A DNA stretch of 64,000 nt from Paenibacillus polysaccharolyticus (GTDB lineage Bacteria; Bacillota; Bacilli; Paenibacillales; Paenibacillaceae). The translations under genes were made by a program, and so were the position numbers. Under the pieces are notes generated by a model that searched no databases, was not told where the DNA came from, and was given only the letters and a program-made list of their open reading frames with translations. The stretch spans positions 372,001 to 436,000 of the forward strand of contig NZ_FMVM01000001.1 of assembly GCF_900102085.1 (NCBI RefSeq), in the 5' to 3' direction. This document shows, one piece after another, positions 17,711 to 26,514 of the stretch (positions are counted from its first letter, which is position 1; the number at the start of each line of letters is the position of its first letter).

Positions 17711-18733
17711 ATGCAGTATTCTCTTCCGATCTATCAACCCTTCATAACTGGAAGGTTACATCATTCTTTACCTCAAAGTATTATGTCTAAAAATGACAGC
17801 TACATCGCTTGGTTCTATAACAATTACATTCAGATTTCTTGCAATCGCGAGAAATCTGGGAGTTCCGAATTAAACTTTTTTAGATACTTCATGTGGGAGC
17901 ATCGTTATCCGTTTTTCCATATCGAGCAGCTAACACGTGATACGATCAGTTTATTAAATATAAATTTTATCAACTTAATAAAAGACACTTTAAAAGATGG
18001 GAAATATTTCTATCTGAATATTGATGAATTCTACTTACCTCTTCAACATCATCAACAATTCCATATTGTCAGAGATGTATTAATTTTTGGATTTAATGAT
18101 GACGAGAATATATTTAAAGTTCTTGGTTTTGATAAAAATGGGAAATTTGGTGTAAATGATATCCCATATCATGTACTTTATGAGGCATATATGAAAACAG
18201 AGGTTGTTGACGGTTGGGAAGGCTACGTATATATCGTCAAAGAAAATAAATTTGACTATCAATTTAATTTTGAGTTGATCTTTGAACTTTTCGAAGATTA
18301 TCTCCACAGTAAAAATACTTCTAAGAAGTTTAATATGATCGAAAATGATAAAAACCTTATTTTTGGCATAAATTGTATTGAATCTTTGAAGGAAGATATT
18401 ATTCAAAATGATTTCTCTTTTGTACCTATACACATTCTCTGGGAGCACAAAAAAATAATGGTAAATCGGATCAATTATATTTCCAGTCTTCTCCCCGAAT
18501 TAGAGTTACATAAATTTGCAACAGAATATGAAGAATTGGAAAAATACTCTAGTCTCATTCGAATGTTATGTATTAAAAAGTATTACAATGACAGTTTAAT
18601 AATTAATGATAAATTAATTGATTTATTAAACTCTATCATTACTAAAGAAATGTCGATCATACCTCGGTTTTTAGAGAAAATGAAATGCTTAAATATTCAA
18701 GAAAGATATGATGACATGCTTATAAAAAAATAG
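17711..18733 (+). CDS. Unknown protein, divergent to the cluster; resembles the BtrH-like proteins in layout
   Basis: A 340-residue protein of no recognised family. Residues 95-185 have the His/Asp texture of the BtrH N-terminal fold (QFHIVRDVLIFGF, then VLGFDKNGKFG), followed by a helical C-terminal third, as in the two cluster proteins at 5166-6197 and 8609-9580. No cysteine is present in the N-terminal position where the catalytic one would be. It may therefore be a non-catalytic relative, such as a scaffold, an immunity protein or a carrier-binding partner. AGGCGGTG precedes the ATG. AT-rich composition and divergent orientation from the shared intergenic region tie it to the cluster. Confidence 0.5.
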   Translation: MQYSLPIYQPFITGRLHHSLPQSIMSKNDSYIAWFYNNYIQISCNREKSGSSELNFFRYFMWEHRYPFFHIEQLTRDTISLLNINFINLIKDTLKDGKYFYLNIDEFYLPLQHHQQFHIVRDVLIFGFNDDENIFKVLGFDKNGKFGVNDIPYHVLYEAYMKTEVVDGWEGYVYIVKENKFDYQFNFELIFELFEDYLHSKNTSKKFNMIENDKNLIFGINCIESLKEDIIQNDFSFVPIHILWEHKKIMVNRINYISSLLPELELHKFATEYEELEKYSSLIRMLCIKKYYNDSLIINDKLIDLLNSIITKEMSIIPRFLEKMKCLNIQERYDDMLIKK

Positions 18734-18858
18734 TGTATTTCGCTGTTTTAAGTCCAATTCAGTCTCTAATTCTTGAAAACTGTTCTACTAAATTTATTAA
18801 ATCGTGTTACTTATTAATGTTTCTCACAGTAGACATACATCATTAAATAAATAAAAAT

Positions 18859-18929
18859 AGCTCATGGCTTGATTTGTGTAATATGAAGGTTCCTACATCA
18901 TATTCACACAATAGAATCTACCATGAGCT
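18859..18929. repeat. 71-base imperfect inverted repeat
   Basis: Outer arms AGCTCATGG/CCATGAGCT are perfect. Inner arms TTGTGT-AATATGA and TCATATTCACACAA pair with one bulge. It lies between the cluster's divergent gene and the MFS gene, near the right edge of the AT-rich block. It could be a long bidirectional terminator, a MITE-like element or a transposon end remnant. Confidence 0.55.
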
Positions 18930-18964
18930 TTCTTTGCATTATTTAGCACATTATAACGATTTTT

Positions 18965-20245
18965 TCAAATCAGTTCCCTTCTTCTTTTCAAATACACATA
19001 CAACACCACGCCAGATGCCGCACAGATAACCGCACATAAGCCAATAAATCCATATCCCGCCTGAAGTCCGCGCAGCAGACCGAGCTCCGTGGTAGCACCA
19101 TACATGTTCTTCACACCTTCAATCACCCAGCCAATCACATAGTTCCCGATGACACTGCCCACCCCCATGAGCGTAACCGTGAACGTAATCGCCGTATCAC
19201 TGCCGTTCGGATATCTGCGGGCGATAAAGGCCATCACCGTTGGATAGATCATCGCAATGCCTGCGCCCGATATCGCAAAGAAGATCGCCAGACTCTCTCC
19301 CCCTGCAAGCGCGACAAACGTACATACCGCCGAGAAAGCCGAGAACAAGATCAACGAGAGTACAAATCCGATGCGATCCGTCAACGGCCCAAGCAGCAAA
19401 CGTCCAAGCGAAAACGTAAGGAAGAATGCAGACAATAGACCGGAGGCTTTGACCGTGTCCCATGTGTAGGCTTTCTCCAGGAAGTTAACAAGCCAACCCC
19501 CAACCGCCAGTTCCGATACCACGCCAAAAGAAAGAATAAGCACCATCAGCCACAGGGCCGGATCACGTGTTAACGTCTTAAGCGAGGTGCGATCTTCATG
19601 GGCAAGATCATCCCCTGGAAATTTACTACGCAGTGCCGCAATGATTGGCAACAGACAGAGAGACAACATCACCAGATACATGCCGCGCCAGTCCAGCAGG
19701 TGCCCAAATACCGTCAACGACATCACGCCTGTCGCCAGCAACGGCGCCACCGTTGAACTGAGTCCGTAGAAGAAATGGGACAGGTTCATCATCGTGCCTG
19801 TATTTTTCACGAAAATCCGCGCCCCGAGAATCGCCAGCGCAATCTCCAGCATCCCGTTGCCGATGTACATGAAGAAGTACGATGACGCAAAGAGCGGATA
19901 CGTATGCGATACATAGATGAACACACCCGACAGAATCATCGAGCCAAATGAAATAATGCTGACCGCCTTGATGCCCCATTTGCGAACCAGTATAGCCGTG
20001 AAGGAGCAGGCGATCAGATATCCCAGAGCGTTCAGGGACAACAACGTCCCGAGCTGTTTCTCATCCAGATTGAAGTCAAACTGAATACGTGGAATAGCCG
20101 GGCCTTTAATATTTTCCGATATGCCAAATACGATAAATCCAAGAAAGATCGTTGCCAGCTGCATGGCGTACAGCTTGTTAAACTTTCGTTTGCTGCCTTG
20201 TGTACTTGCTTGCTGATTCAAAATAAGTTCCTCCATTGTGTCCAT
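18965..20245 (-). CDS. MFS transporter
   Basis: A polytopic protein of about 426 residues with roughly twelve hydrophobic segments, an N-terminal LSLNALGYLIACS helix and a cytoplasmic RKWG motif after helix two, typical of the major facilitator superfamily. The start is uncertain. The longest frame begins at a TTG (20302), and I prefer an ATG at 20245 or 20236, but none has a clear ribosome site. It is followed upstream by a ROK-family regulator on the same strand, a pairing usual for sugar uptake, so a sugar substrate is the best guess. Base composition is ordinary. Confidence 0.8.
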   Translation of the reverse strand: MDTMEELILNQQASTQGSKRKFNKLYAMQLATIFLGFIVFGISENIKGPAIPRIQFDFNLDEKQLGTLLSLNALGYLIACSFTAILVRKWGIKAVSIISFGSMILSGVFIYVSHTYPLFASSYFFMYIGNGMLEIALAILGARIFVKNTGTMMNLSHFFYGLSSTVAPLLATGVMSLTVFGHLLDWRGMYLVMLSLCLLPIIAALRSKFPGDDLAHEDRTSLKTLTRDPALWLMVLILSFGVVSELAVGGWLVNFLEKAYTWDTVKASGLLSAFFLTFSLGRLLLGPLTDRIGFVLSLILFSAFSAVCTFVALAGGESLAIFFAISGAGIAMIYPTVMAFIARRYPNGSDTAITFTVTLMGVGSVIGNYVIGWVIEGVKNMYGATTELGLLRGLQAGYGFIGLCAVICAASGVVLYVYLKRRRELI

Positions 20246-20500
20246 ATAAGTTGAAACCAGGGTCATTAACCTGACCACTCCGATGACAGAATAACCTTCC
20301 AATCGCTGTTATCCCCAGATTTTTTTGAATTCCCTTTTCTAAAGGGAAAATCCGGTGATAAAGGCGACCGCATTCGCTTCTTCAGGTTTTTTCTGTCCTC
20401 TCCGTTACTTGCTTAATGAAATCGTTCATTTTATATAAAAGAGTTATTACAATTCTTTGATCTGAAGAAAGATCATCCTTCTGATCAACGTTCCGATCCT

Positions 20501-21538
20501 TTACCACTGCTTCTCAACTACCTGAATGCGGTAGGTTAGGCTCTCGAGTGTTACGGCTACCAGCCCGGTAACATACTCACGCCGGGTGTCGCGGCGAATC
20601 GTGAGTTCAGGCATATGCTCCTGTGGAATATGGTGATCCCGGCAGCCTTGGATCAGGCCATCCCGCATGGCCGGGTCCATCGTGTCGCCCGTCACCACAA
20701 TGACCGCCGGGTTGATAATAGCTATGATGGAGACGAGTGTCTGTACAACAAGCTCCTGCAATCCGTCTGCCGTTTGCAACATGCGCAGCTGCTCTTCCCT
20801 TGACACGCCAAACGGCAAAAAGGACACCTCTCCCCCAAATTGCGTATTCCCGGTGAGTGGCCGACCATCGATAATAAAACCTGCTCCCGGAAAATGATTT
20901 TCAGGGAACGTCACCACCGCAAAGTTCTTCTCTTCCTCAAATTGCTGTTCATTGTACAGTCCGTACACCGTCAGATTCATATCGTTGCCAATGACCACTT
21001 CGATGTCTTCGTATTGCTCTTTGAGCCTTAAACCGAGCGGCTGATTAGCCAACTCTGGTACGTCACAGATACCGATCACACCATTGTGCGCCACCCCTGG
21101 TATCCCGATTCCGATGGACTGCACATTGTGATGCTGCTCGATCAGCCCAGCAATGAGTTTCTCCACCACCGTGACATTAATCTCTTCTAAAATAAGCGTC
21201 TGTTCGTCCGCCATCTCTCCGTTCAGGTTGGCATATGTATGTGTGATCGAATGAATGCCACCTTCCGTACGAATAATCAGACACAGCACACTCGCATAGT
21301 CCGCATTAAACTGATATCGACTCGCCGGTCTGCCTCCGCTCGACTCATCCGGGCCCAGATCAATGATCTCCCCTGTCTGGAGCAGTTCGTTTAGTATCGT
21401 TCCGCAAGTCGCCACACTGAGTTTGGTCAGATTTGCAATGGAAGCCTTCGTGCCTACACCCATCGACCGGAGTGTACTTTTTACTATTTCAACGTTAATG
21501 CGTTTGACCTGTTGGGTGTTGTGGGATGTGGGTAACAT
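20501..21538 (-). CDS. ROK-family protein, transcriptional repressor type
   Basis: A 345-residue protein. Residues 10-70 form a winged helix (KASIANLTKLSVATCGTILNELLQTGEI). The rest is a ROK sugar-kinase-like domain with IGIGIPG and a substrate loop GNDMNLTVYG. The usual zinc CxCGxxGC motif is absent (GEVSFLPFG at that place), so kinase activity is doubtful and a repressor role is likely. Its neighbour is the MFS transporter gene 198-256 bases downstream. AAGGAGG lies 13 bases before the ATG, rather far. It probably senses the transported sugar or its phosphate. Confidence 0.82.
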   Translation of the reverse strand: MLPTSHNTQQVKRINVEIVKSTLRSMGVGTKASIANLTKLSVATCGTILNELLQTGEIIDLGPDESSGGRPASRYQFNADYASVLCLIIRTEGGIHSITHTYANLNGEMADEQTLILEEINVTVVEKLIAGLIEQHHNVQSIGIGIPGVAHNGVIGICDVPELANQPLGLRLKEQYEDIEVVIGNDMNLTVYGLYNEQQFEEEKNFAVVTFPENHFPGAGFIIDGRPLTGNTQFGGEVSFLPFGVSREEQLRMLQTADGLQELVVQTLVSIIAIINPAVIVVTGDTMDPAMRDGLIQGCRDHHIPQEHMPELTIRRDTRREYVTGLVAVTLESLTYRIQVVEKQW

Positions 21539-21785
21539 CGTTTGTTGTGTGCCTCCTTTCGTTTGTATATTGAAGGGTAATCGCGTATTCGAGAAAGTAT
21601 TGGAGAAGAGTTTTTAAAAGTATTTTAATAATTGAAGTTTAGGGGGATTGGTGTGGAAAGTCAATGCTTATTACTAACAAGATTTAACTAGTAAGAAAGA
21701 AGAATTAGCTAGTGCGTTGTATGATATTTCACATAATTGTTACTAAATGATAATATTAACATAAGTGTCAAGAAGGTGGATTTAT

Positions 21786-21941
21786 ATGAGTTGGTTCTAT
21801 TGGCCGGAATTTATCATTTTAACTATATGTCTTATCGTAGTCTTATTCGGAATCTACTATGTGTTTCGTAAGGTGTCGGGGCTCTCAAAAAGAATTTCTA
21901 ACTTGGAAAATAAAATGAATACAATAAAGAAAAATGATTAG
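21786..21941 (+). CDS. Small membrane protein with a coiled tail, 51 residues
   Basis: A short gene with AAGGTGG six bases before the ATG. The product starts MSWFYWPEFIILTICLIVV, a single membrane segment, then a basic, coiled-coil-like tail ISNLENKMNTIKK. Its design is close to the 70-residue protein at 29979-30191. Function unknown. The strong ribosome site and clean membrane helix make it a likely real gene. Confidence 0.65.
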   Translation: MSWFYWPEFIILTICLIVVLFGIYYVFRKVSGLSKRISNLENKMNTIKKND

Positions 21942-22031
21942 TTAATAATCAGGTTTGCGATAGAATTCTCCATGCCTACGTCCATTGAGATGCTTATATG
22001 GGGGAATGATTTTGGATCGCTTATAAAGATT

Positions 22032-22079
22032 AAAAGGACAGTCAAGATCATTCCTAGAATGATCCTGTACTGTCCTTTT
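22032..22079. terminator. Bidirectional terminator
   Basis: AAAAGGACAGT pairs with ACTGTCCTTTT, and an inner stem GATCATT/AATGATC extends the hairpin. U-runs occur on both strands. It separates the plus-strand small gene from the minus-strand gene at 22095. Confidence 0.8.
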
Positions 22080-22094
22080 CGTTCATTCATACAG

Positions 22095-22364
22095 TTATGT
22101 AGACTGGCTCATGTGATGGGCCAAGATGCTTTTCTCCAGCCTGACTTCAAATAACTTGCGGTTCAAATCCTGTTCCATCGCGTGAAGATGATACGCCGCC
22201 TGTTTCACCGTGTCCATATGCAACACCCCTGCCCGCTTCGCGATAATGTCCATGGCATCCAGGATGAGTTTGTTACACGTGACCAGTTGATCAACGTAAT
22301 CGTCTTCTTGCTTTACGAGTTGTGCGTACTGCGAAGCCAGATCTTCGCCGTGGGTACTTGTCAT
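22095..22364 (-). CDS. Small helical protein of unknown function, 89 residues
   Basis: An 89-residue, all-helical looking acidic protein (QYAQLVKQEDDYVDQL... AAYHLHAMEQDLNRKLFEVRLEK). AAAAGGAGTGG precedes the ATG and the terminator at 22032 follows. I do not recognise a family. No signal peptide, membrane segment or catalytic motif is visible. It is monocistronic. Confidence 0.6.
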   Translation of the reverse strand: MTSTHGEDLASQYAQLVKQEDDYVDQLVTCNKLILDAMDIIAKRAGVLHMDTVKQAAYHLHAMEQDLNRKLFEVRLEKSILAHHMSQST

Positions 22365-22442
22365 GTCACCACTCCTTTTAAGGAGAGGTTAACATATATG
22401 TTAATGGAATGTGGTACGGATAAGCGTAATATTATTGATCAA

Positions 22443-23762
22443 TCATTGTGCAATTAATTTATTATTAAACATGTTATTATTCAACCCAAGTTCAAGTGCT
22501 CCTAACACATCAGTCGGAATATCTAAGAACTTTGCATTAACTGACGGCCTACCCACTGAATTTGAATCGCCTTCATTTACATCTGACATTTGAATTGATG
22601 AAATTTTCACCTCTCCAAACAGTTTCATGCTCTCTCTTAATAGATCAATTTGTATCTGGAATTCTTCTGAGGTCATTACTTCTTTTCCAAAATTAATAGA
22701 CGAAATGAAGAGAAAAGATTCTTTTATCAAACTCTCTACATCATACTTAGTTAATTTCAAATCCAAACTGTTAATCTTATCCAAAATGACATATTCGGAA
22801 GTTTTTATAATGCGCTGTTCATTGATTAATATTTCGATATTTTTTTCTAGTTTCGAATGCAGATCTACTAATTTAATAAATCTTGTTAATGATAACAAAG
22901 AATTATGGGCAACTTCACATCTAACATCATAAGCAGCTTTCCAATCAAGCAAAAAATTATCAATCCTTATCTCCTGTACAAAGAATTTTTCCCAATTACC
23001 CAAAAATCTCTCTTTTAGAAGTAATATCTTGTCGGTAAATGTATCTTTTTCTCTATGTTCAACTATCACATCAAGAGCATCTAGAATAGCTTTGCTATCT
23101 TTTTGACCAAACTGACCATTTAATAAAATAATTAAATCATCAAAATCAATATTGTATAGTTCCATATTTAATAGCTTTGAGAAACCCTCTTTTTTTCTTT
23201 CAGCGGCTTTTGACTTCAAAGTTTGAGTTGTATTATTCTCCCACCATCTTGAACCAAACTTTTTCGAGAAAAACCTTATAAGATATTCTCTCATTGTATT
23301 TTCCATATTCCTGATAATTGGATACGCTGCAACACTTATTTCATCTGATATTTCATCTACAATTAAATAACTTTTTAAACAGTTATCTTTTATTTTAAGT
23401 AAAAATTCGGTTCTATATATCTCTAACAACTCAAACTCTCCTTCAACGTATACCTCCCATACACTTTCTTTTTTTATTATTTTTGAACCTACTTTAATTA
23501 ATAAACTCCCCATTTCATTACTAATAACAAACTCATTTTTAGAATCATTAGAGGGAGGATGAATAGCACTTATTTCAGAGAGTGCTTCTTGACTTCTTGT
23601 AAAAATTTTATCAAGCATTGTAGGGGTTGTAGCTTCATCTACAATAAATAAATATGTTATAGTAAATTTCTTCTCAGTAGCATTCTTAAAATATTTTTCT
23701 ATACACTTCTCTCTATCCGACATTTTGTTTTGTATTGATATCTCGATCACTTTTTCAGTCAC
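22443..23762 (-). CDS. Large protein with HEPN-like Rx4H motif, last gene of the Hsp70 module
   Basis: A 439-residue protein of no certain family. Residues 150-175 (IRNMENTMREYLIRFF, then FGSRWW) resemble the first helix and WW element of Swt1/Apea-type HEPN domains. Residues 278-290 contain YDVRCEVAHNSL, an Rx4H motif (Arg281, His286), the usual RNase catalytic signature of HEPN toxins. The N-terminal 140 residues look beta-rich and may sense a ligand. The start is a GTG with GAGG eight bases upstream. It lies 10 bases after the Hsp70 gene. If the HEPN call is right, this is the effector of the module, and the Hsp70 and coiled-coil proteins may control it. Confidence 0.5.
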   Translation of the reverse strand: MTEKVIEISIQNKMSDREKCIEKYFKNATEKKFTITYLFIVDEATTPTMLDKIFTRSQEALSEISAIHPPSNDSKNEFVISNEMGSLLIKVGSKIIKKESVWEVYVEGEFELLEIYRTEFLLKIKDNCLKSYLIVDEISDEISVAAYPIIRNMENTMREYLIRFFSKKFGSRWWENNTTQTLKSKAAERKKEGFSKLLNMELYNIDFDDLIILLNGQFGQKDSKAILDALDVIVEHREKDTFTDKILLLKERFLGNWEKFFVQEIRIDNFLLDWKAAYDVRCEVAHNSLLSLTRFIKLVDLHSKLEKNIEILINEQRIIKTSEYVILDKINSLDLKLTKYDVESLIKESFLFISSINFGKEVMTSEEFQIQIDLLRESMKLFGEVKISSIQMSDVNEGDSNSVGRPSVNAKFLDIPTDVLGALELGLNNNMFNNKLIAQ

Positions 23763-23772
23763 AATTTCTACC

Positions 23773-25383
23773 TCACGCTAAAATTTTTTGTTTACTAATA
23801 TCAATATTTTCATCACTCATTTTTATTTTGTTATGATAGGTTGCTTCCACCTTATCTTCTATACACTTTTCAGTTAATGAAACTGACAAAATTAAATCAT
23901 CATCCAACTGAAATGAAACTCCTATTTGATCACCAGTAAACATAAAAGGATGGGAATAATTAATGGTTTCCAATAATATATAAATTTCATTTCCATTTTC
24001 ATCATAATATTGTTGTACAATCTCAATTGGTGCTTTTGTATCCAAAGCAAAAGGAATTTCATATTCAAAATTAGAATTTTTATCCCTATCTCCTTTGTTT
24101 AGAACAGGTATAAAATTTTGATTACTTTTAATTCCATAATTATGAGGAACTACCGTGTTGTAATCGGATAATATTGTGGATTCACCATCTATAATTGAAG
24201 CATATATAGCTGCTCCATTAGCAACCGCAGTATATGTATCGATATCTTCAATTGGGTCAATTCCAAAAATATCTTTACATAGTGTCCTAACGGCAGGTAT
24301 CACTGTCGAACCACCAACAAGTAATACACCAAACAGTTTATTCCAATCATCAAATTGATTGTCGGTCTTTTCACTAGCATCTTTCAAAACATTATCTATG
24401 TTACTTTTTATTATTTCGAAATAGGGTTCCAAGATCATTTGAAACTCTTCTTTGTCAATCTCAATTCTATGATATTTACCTTTGTGAGAGTAAAAACTAA
24501 ATACTCTTCTATTATTTTTACTTAAATCTTTTTTACAAACTTCACTCTCACTTATAATTCTTGCTAGAACGTCTTGCACTTCAATTTCAACATTATTTGA
24601 TAGATCAGGATAGTTCTTTGCATGCTCCAGTAATTCTTCCAAAGCCTCCACATCAGTTGGGTATATTTTTATAGCTTTTTTTAGACTATAGATCATTAAA
24701 TCCTTATCAAAATTATATCCACCTAAGTATTTGTTCCCTGAAGAAGATATAACACTTGTTTGTGGTTTGTTTTGAGCGTCTAAATGTATTGAGGATAAGG
24801 AGACGTCAAAAGTCCCACCTCCTAAATCAAAAACTAAAAGATACTGAGGTGTACTTGAAAAAGACTCATCTAATTTATTTAATTCATAATTTTTATATAT
24901 ATAGTTAAGAATTGCAGCATTCGGTTCAGGTATTAGATGTACATTCTCGAAACCTGCTATTCTACCAGCATCTTTAGTAGCTTGCTTAGCAGCAGTATCA
25001 AAATCTGCTGGAACTGTAATTACTACACTATTAATTTCATCCTTCAAATTAGTTTTTGAAGCATATTCTTTTAGCTCTTTTAAAATAAACGCAGATATCT
25101 CTTGGGGAGTATAAGATTTATCTAACACGTCATACTCCTTATTTAATCCCATCTTTCTTTTAACCCATCGTACAGTATTTCTAGGATCTGAATTAAATGC
25201 ATTAAGAGCACTCTCACCTACGATTGGCGGTTCCCCTTTTTTTTCAAAATATACAACTGAAGGAGACGTATGTTTTGAATCTTGATTATTAATAGGTCTT
25301 ACTTCAAAAATACCCTTAGTTGGAATTTCATATCCGAAAGAAATAACAGAATTTGTTGTTCCTAAATCTATACCATAGTACAT
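23773..25383 (-). CDS. Hsp70-family chaperone-like ATPase without lid
   Basis: A 536-residue Hsp70. The nucleotide-binding domain (about 1-390) shows GIDLGTTNS, VITVPADFDTAAKQAT, PEPNAAILNY, FDLGGGTFDVS and LLVGGSTVIPAVR. A beta-rich substrate-binding part follows to about 530, but the C-terminal helical lid of DnaK (about 610-640 residues) is missing. It is not beside grpE or dnaJ, so it is not the housekeeping DnaK. Its ATG directly abuts the stop of the coiled-coil gene. Composition is AT-rich, like its neighbours and unlike the flanking genes. It probably acts on the other products of the module. Confidence 0.9.
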   Translation of the reverse strand: MYYGIDLGTTNSVISFGYEIPTKGIFEVRPINNQDSKHTSPSVVYFEKKGEPPIVGESALNAFNSDPRNTVRWVKRKMGLNKEYDVLDKSYTPQEISAFILKELKEYASKTNLKDEINSVVITVPADFDTAAKQATKDAGRIAGFENVHLIPEPNAAILNYIYKNYELNKLDESFSSTPQYLLVFDLGGGTFDVSLSSIHLDAQNKPQTSVISSSGNKYLGGYNFDKDLMIYSLKKAIKIYPTDVEALEELLEHAKNYPDLSNNVEIEVQDVLARIISESEVCKKDLSKNNRRVFSFYSHKGKYHRIEIDKEEFQMILEPYFEIIKSNIDNVLKDASEKTDNQFDDWNKLFGVLLVGGSTVIPAVRTLCKDIFGIDPIEDIDTYTAVANGAAIYASIIDGESTILSDYNTVVPHNYGIKSNQNFIPVLNKGDRDKNSNFEYEIPFALDTKAPIEIVQQYYDENGNEIYILLETINYSHPFMFTGDQIGVSFQLDDDLILSVSLTEKCIEDKVEATYHNKIKMSDENIDISKQKILA

Positions 25384-26499
25384 CTACTCACCAACCTTTT
25401 TATCGATAATATTTAATTCCTCTAAATTAGATTTAATGTCGAGTAAAGATTGGATTTTTGTTGCGAAATTATCACTCAACTCTGTTAACTCTGAAGAAAT
25501 ATCTTTGTCGTCTAAAATTATATTTATTTCATTATTATCTTTATTGCACTTTAATAAAACTTTTGTAACAAGTTCAGTTATTAGCAACCTTGCATTTACA
25601 CCATCATTTAAATCAACTTGTCTTTGTATAGCAACTTTAGATAAATTTAGTTTTGACTTTAATTTATTTAAAGCAATTTGTTCAGCATGATCCTTCTCTT
25701 CAGCGAGAAGATTCTTATCATTGTGCAAATTATTTATTGTTTTATAGCTTTTATCTAACTCTAATTCTAGGATTTTCAATTTTTCTTCTATATTTTCATT
25801 ATTCTTCTTTTCTGATAGCAGTTGGTGCAATTGCTGTGATATATGATTCATTTTGTACTTTATTTCATAATCAAGGTTCTGAACCATTTTTAGATTAACA
25901 TCTACACTATCCTGTAGTCTCTGATACTGCTCTTTACTAGAAGAGGATATCTCTTTAGGAATCTTAATAATCGCATTAATATATTCATCTTGCTTTTCAT
26001 AATTAGTACTCTTAGAAATAAGAGTATTTATAATTTTTTGTTGATCGTGGACAATTGACTTACCCATAGAGTTCGACATATTATTCTTCTCAAATGTCTT
26101 TAAATACGGAGTGAAGAAAACTATACTCTCAACATCTTCCATATAAATTACAAGGACACCGCCATTTTTATTTAATGAATCTACATCTTTGTTAGATAAA
26201 TCTGTGGAAATACGCCCTATTTGTTTTGCTCCCAAATAAATATGTGACAATTTAGTGCTAACATTCTTTTTGCTTAATTTAGCGTTAGGAGCAACCTTGA
26301 GTATTCTTATATCATTTGGAACGTCTATCTTAAAAGAAGTCCCTTTTTGATCGTATAATTGTTGGAGTTGTTTGATCTCTAAAAGTGATGGAATATCTGT
26401 TTTGTGACTTTCTTCAGTTGTCCATAGCATTTTATATTCATTAGTATCAAAAAGTAACAACCTATCTTTAACTTCGTCTATATATACTGTTTTTAGCAT
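25384..26499 (-). CDS. Coiled-coil protein of the Hsp70 module
   Basis: A 371-residue protein of unknown family. Residues 1-130 look globular and beta-rich. From about 170 to 270 long heptad-like runs (KILELELDKSYKTINNLHNDK) predict a coiled coil, and a helical C-terminus follows. A coiled coil next to an Hsp70 suggests a nucleotide-exchange or adaptor function like GrpE, but no GrpE motif is seen. AAGGAG lies nine bases before the ATG. It is translationally linked to the Hsp70 gene (stop and start adjacent). Confidence 0.6.
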   Translation of the reverse strand: MLKTVYIDEVKDRLLLFDTNEYKMLWTTEESHKTDIPSLLEIKQLQQLYDQKGTSFKIDVPNDIRILKVAPNAKLSKKNVSTKLSHIYLGAKQIGRISTDLSNKDVDSLNKNGGVLVIYMEDVESIVFFTPYLKTFEKNNMSNSMGKSIVHDQQKIINTLISKSTNYEKQDEYINAIIKIPKEISSSSKEQYQRLQDSVDVNLKMVQNLDYEIKYKMNHISQQLHQLLSEKKNNENIEEKLKILELELDKSYKTINNLHNDKNLLAEEKDHAEQIALNKLKSKLNLSKVAIQRQVDLNDGVNARLLITELVTKVLLKCNKDNNEINIILDDKDISSELTELSDNFATKIQSLLDIKSNLEELNIIDKKVGE

Positions 26500-26514
26500 G
26501 TTGAATTACTCCTT

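Noticed and set aside
19197..19979. Several open frames inside the MFS gene on both strands
   Set aside because: They lie fully within a clear membrane-transporter gene and have no ribosome sites or family features.
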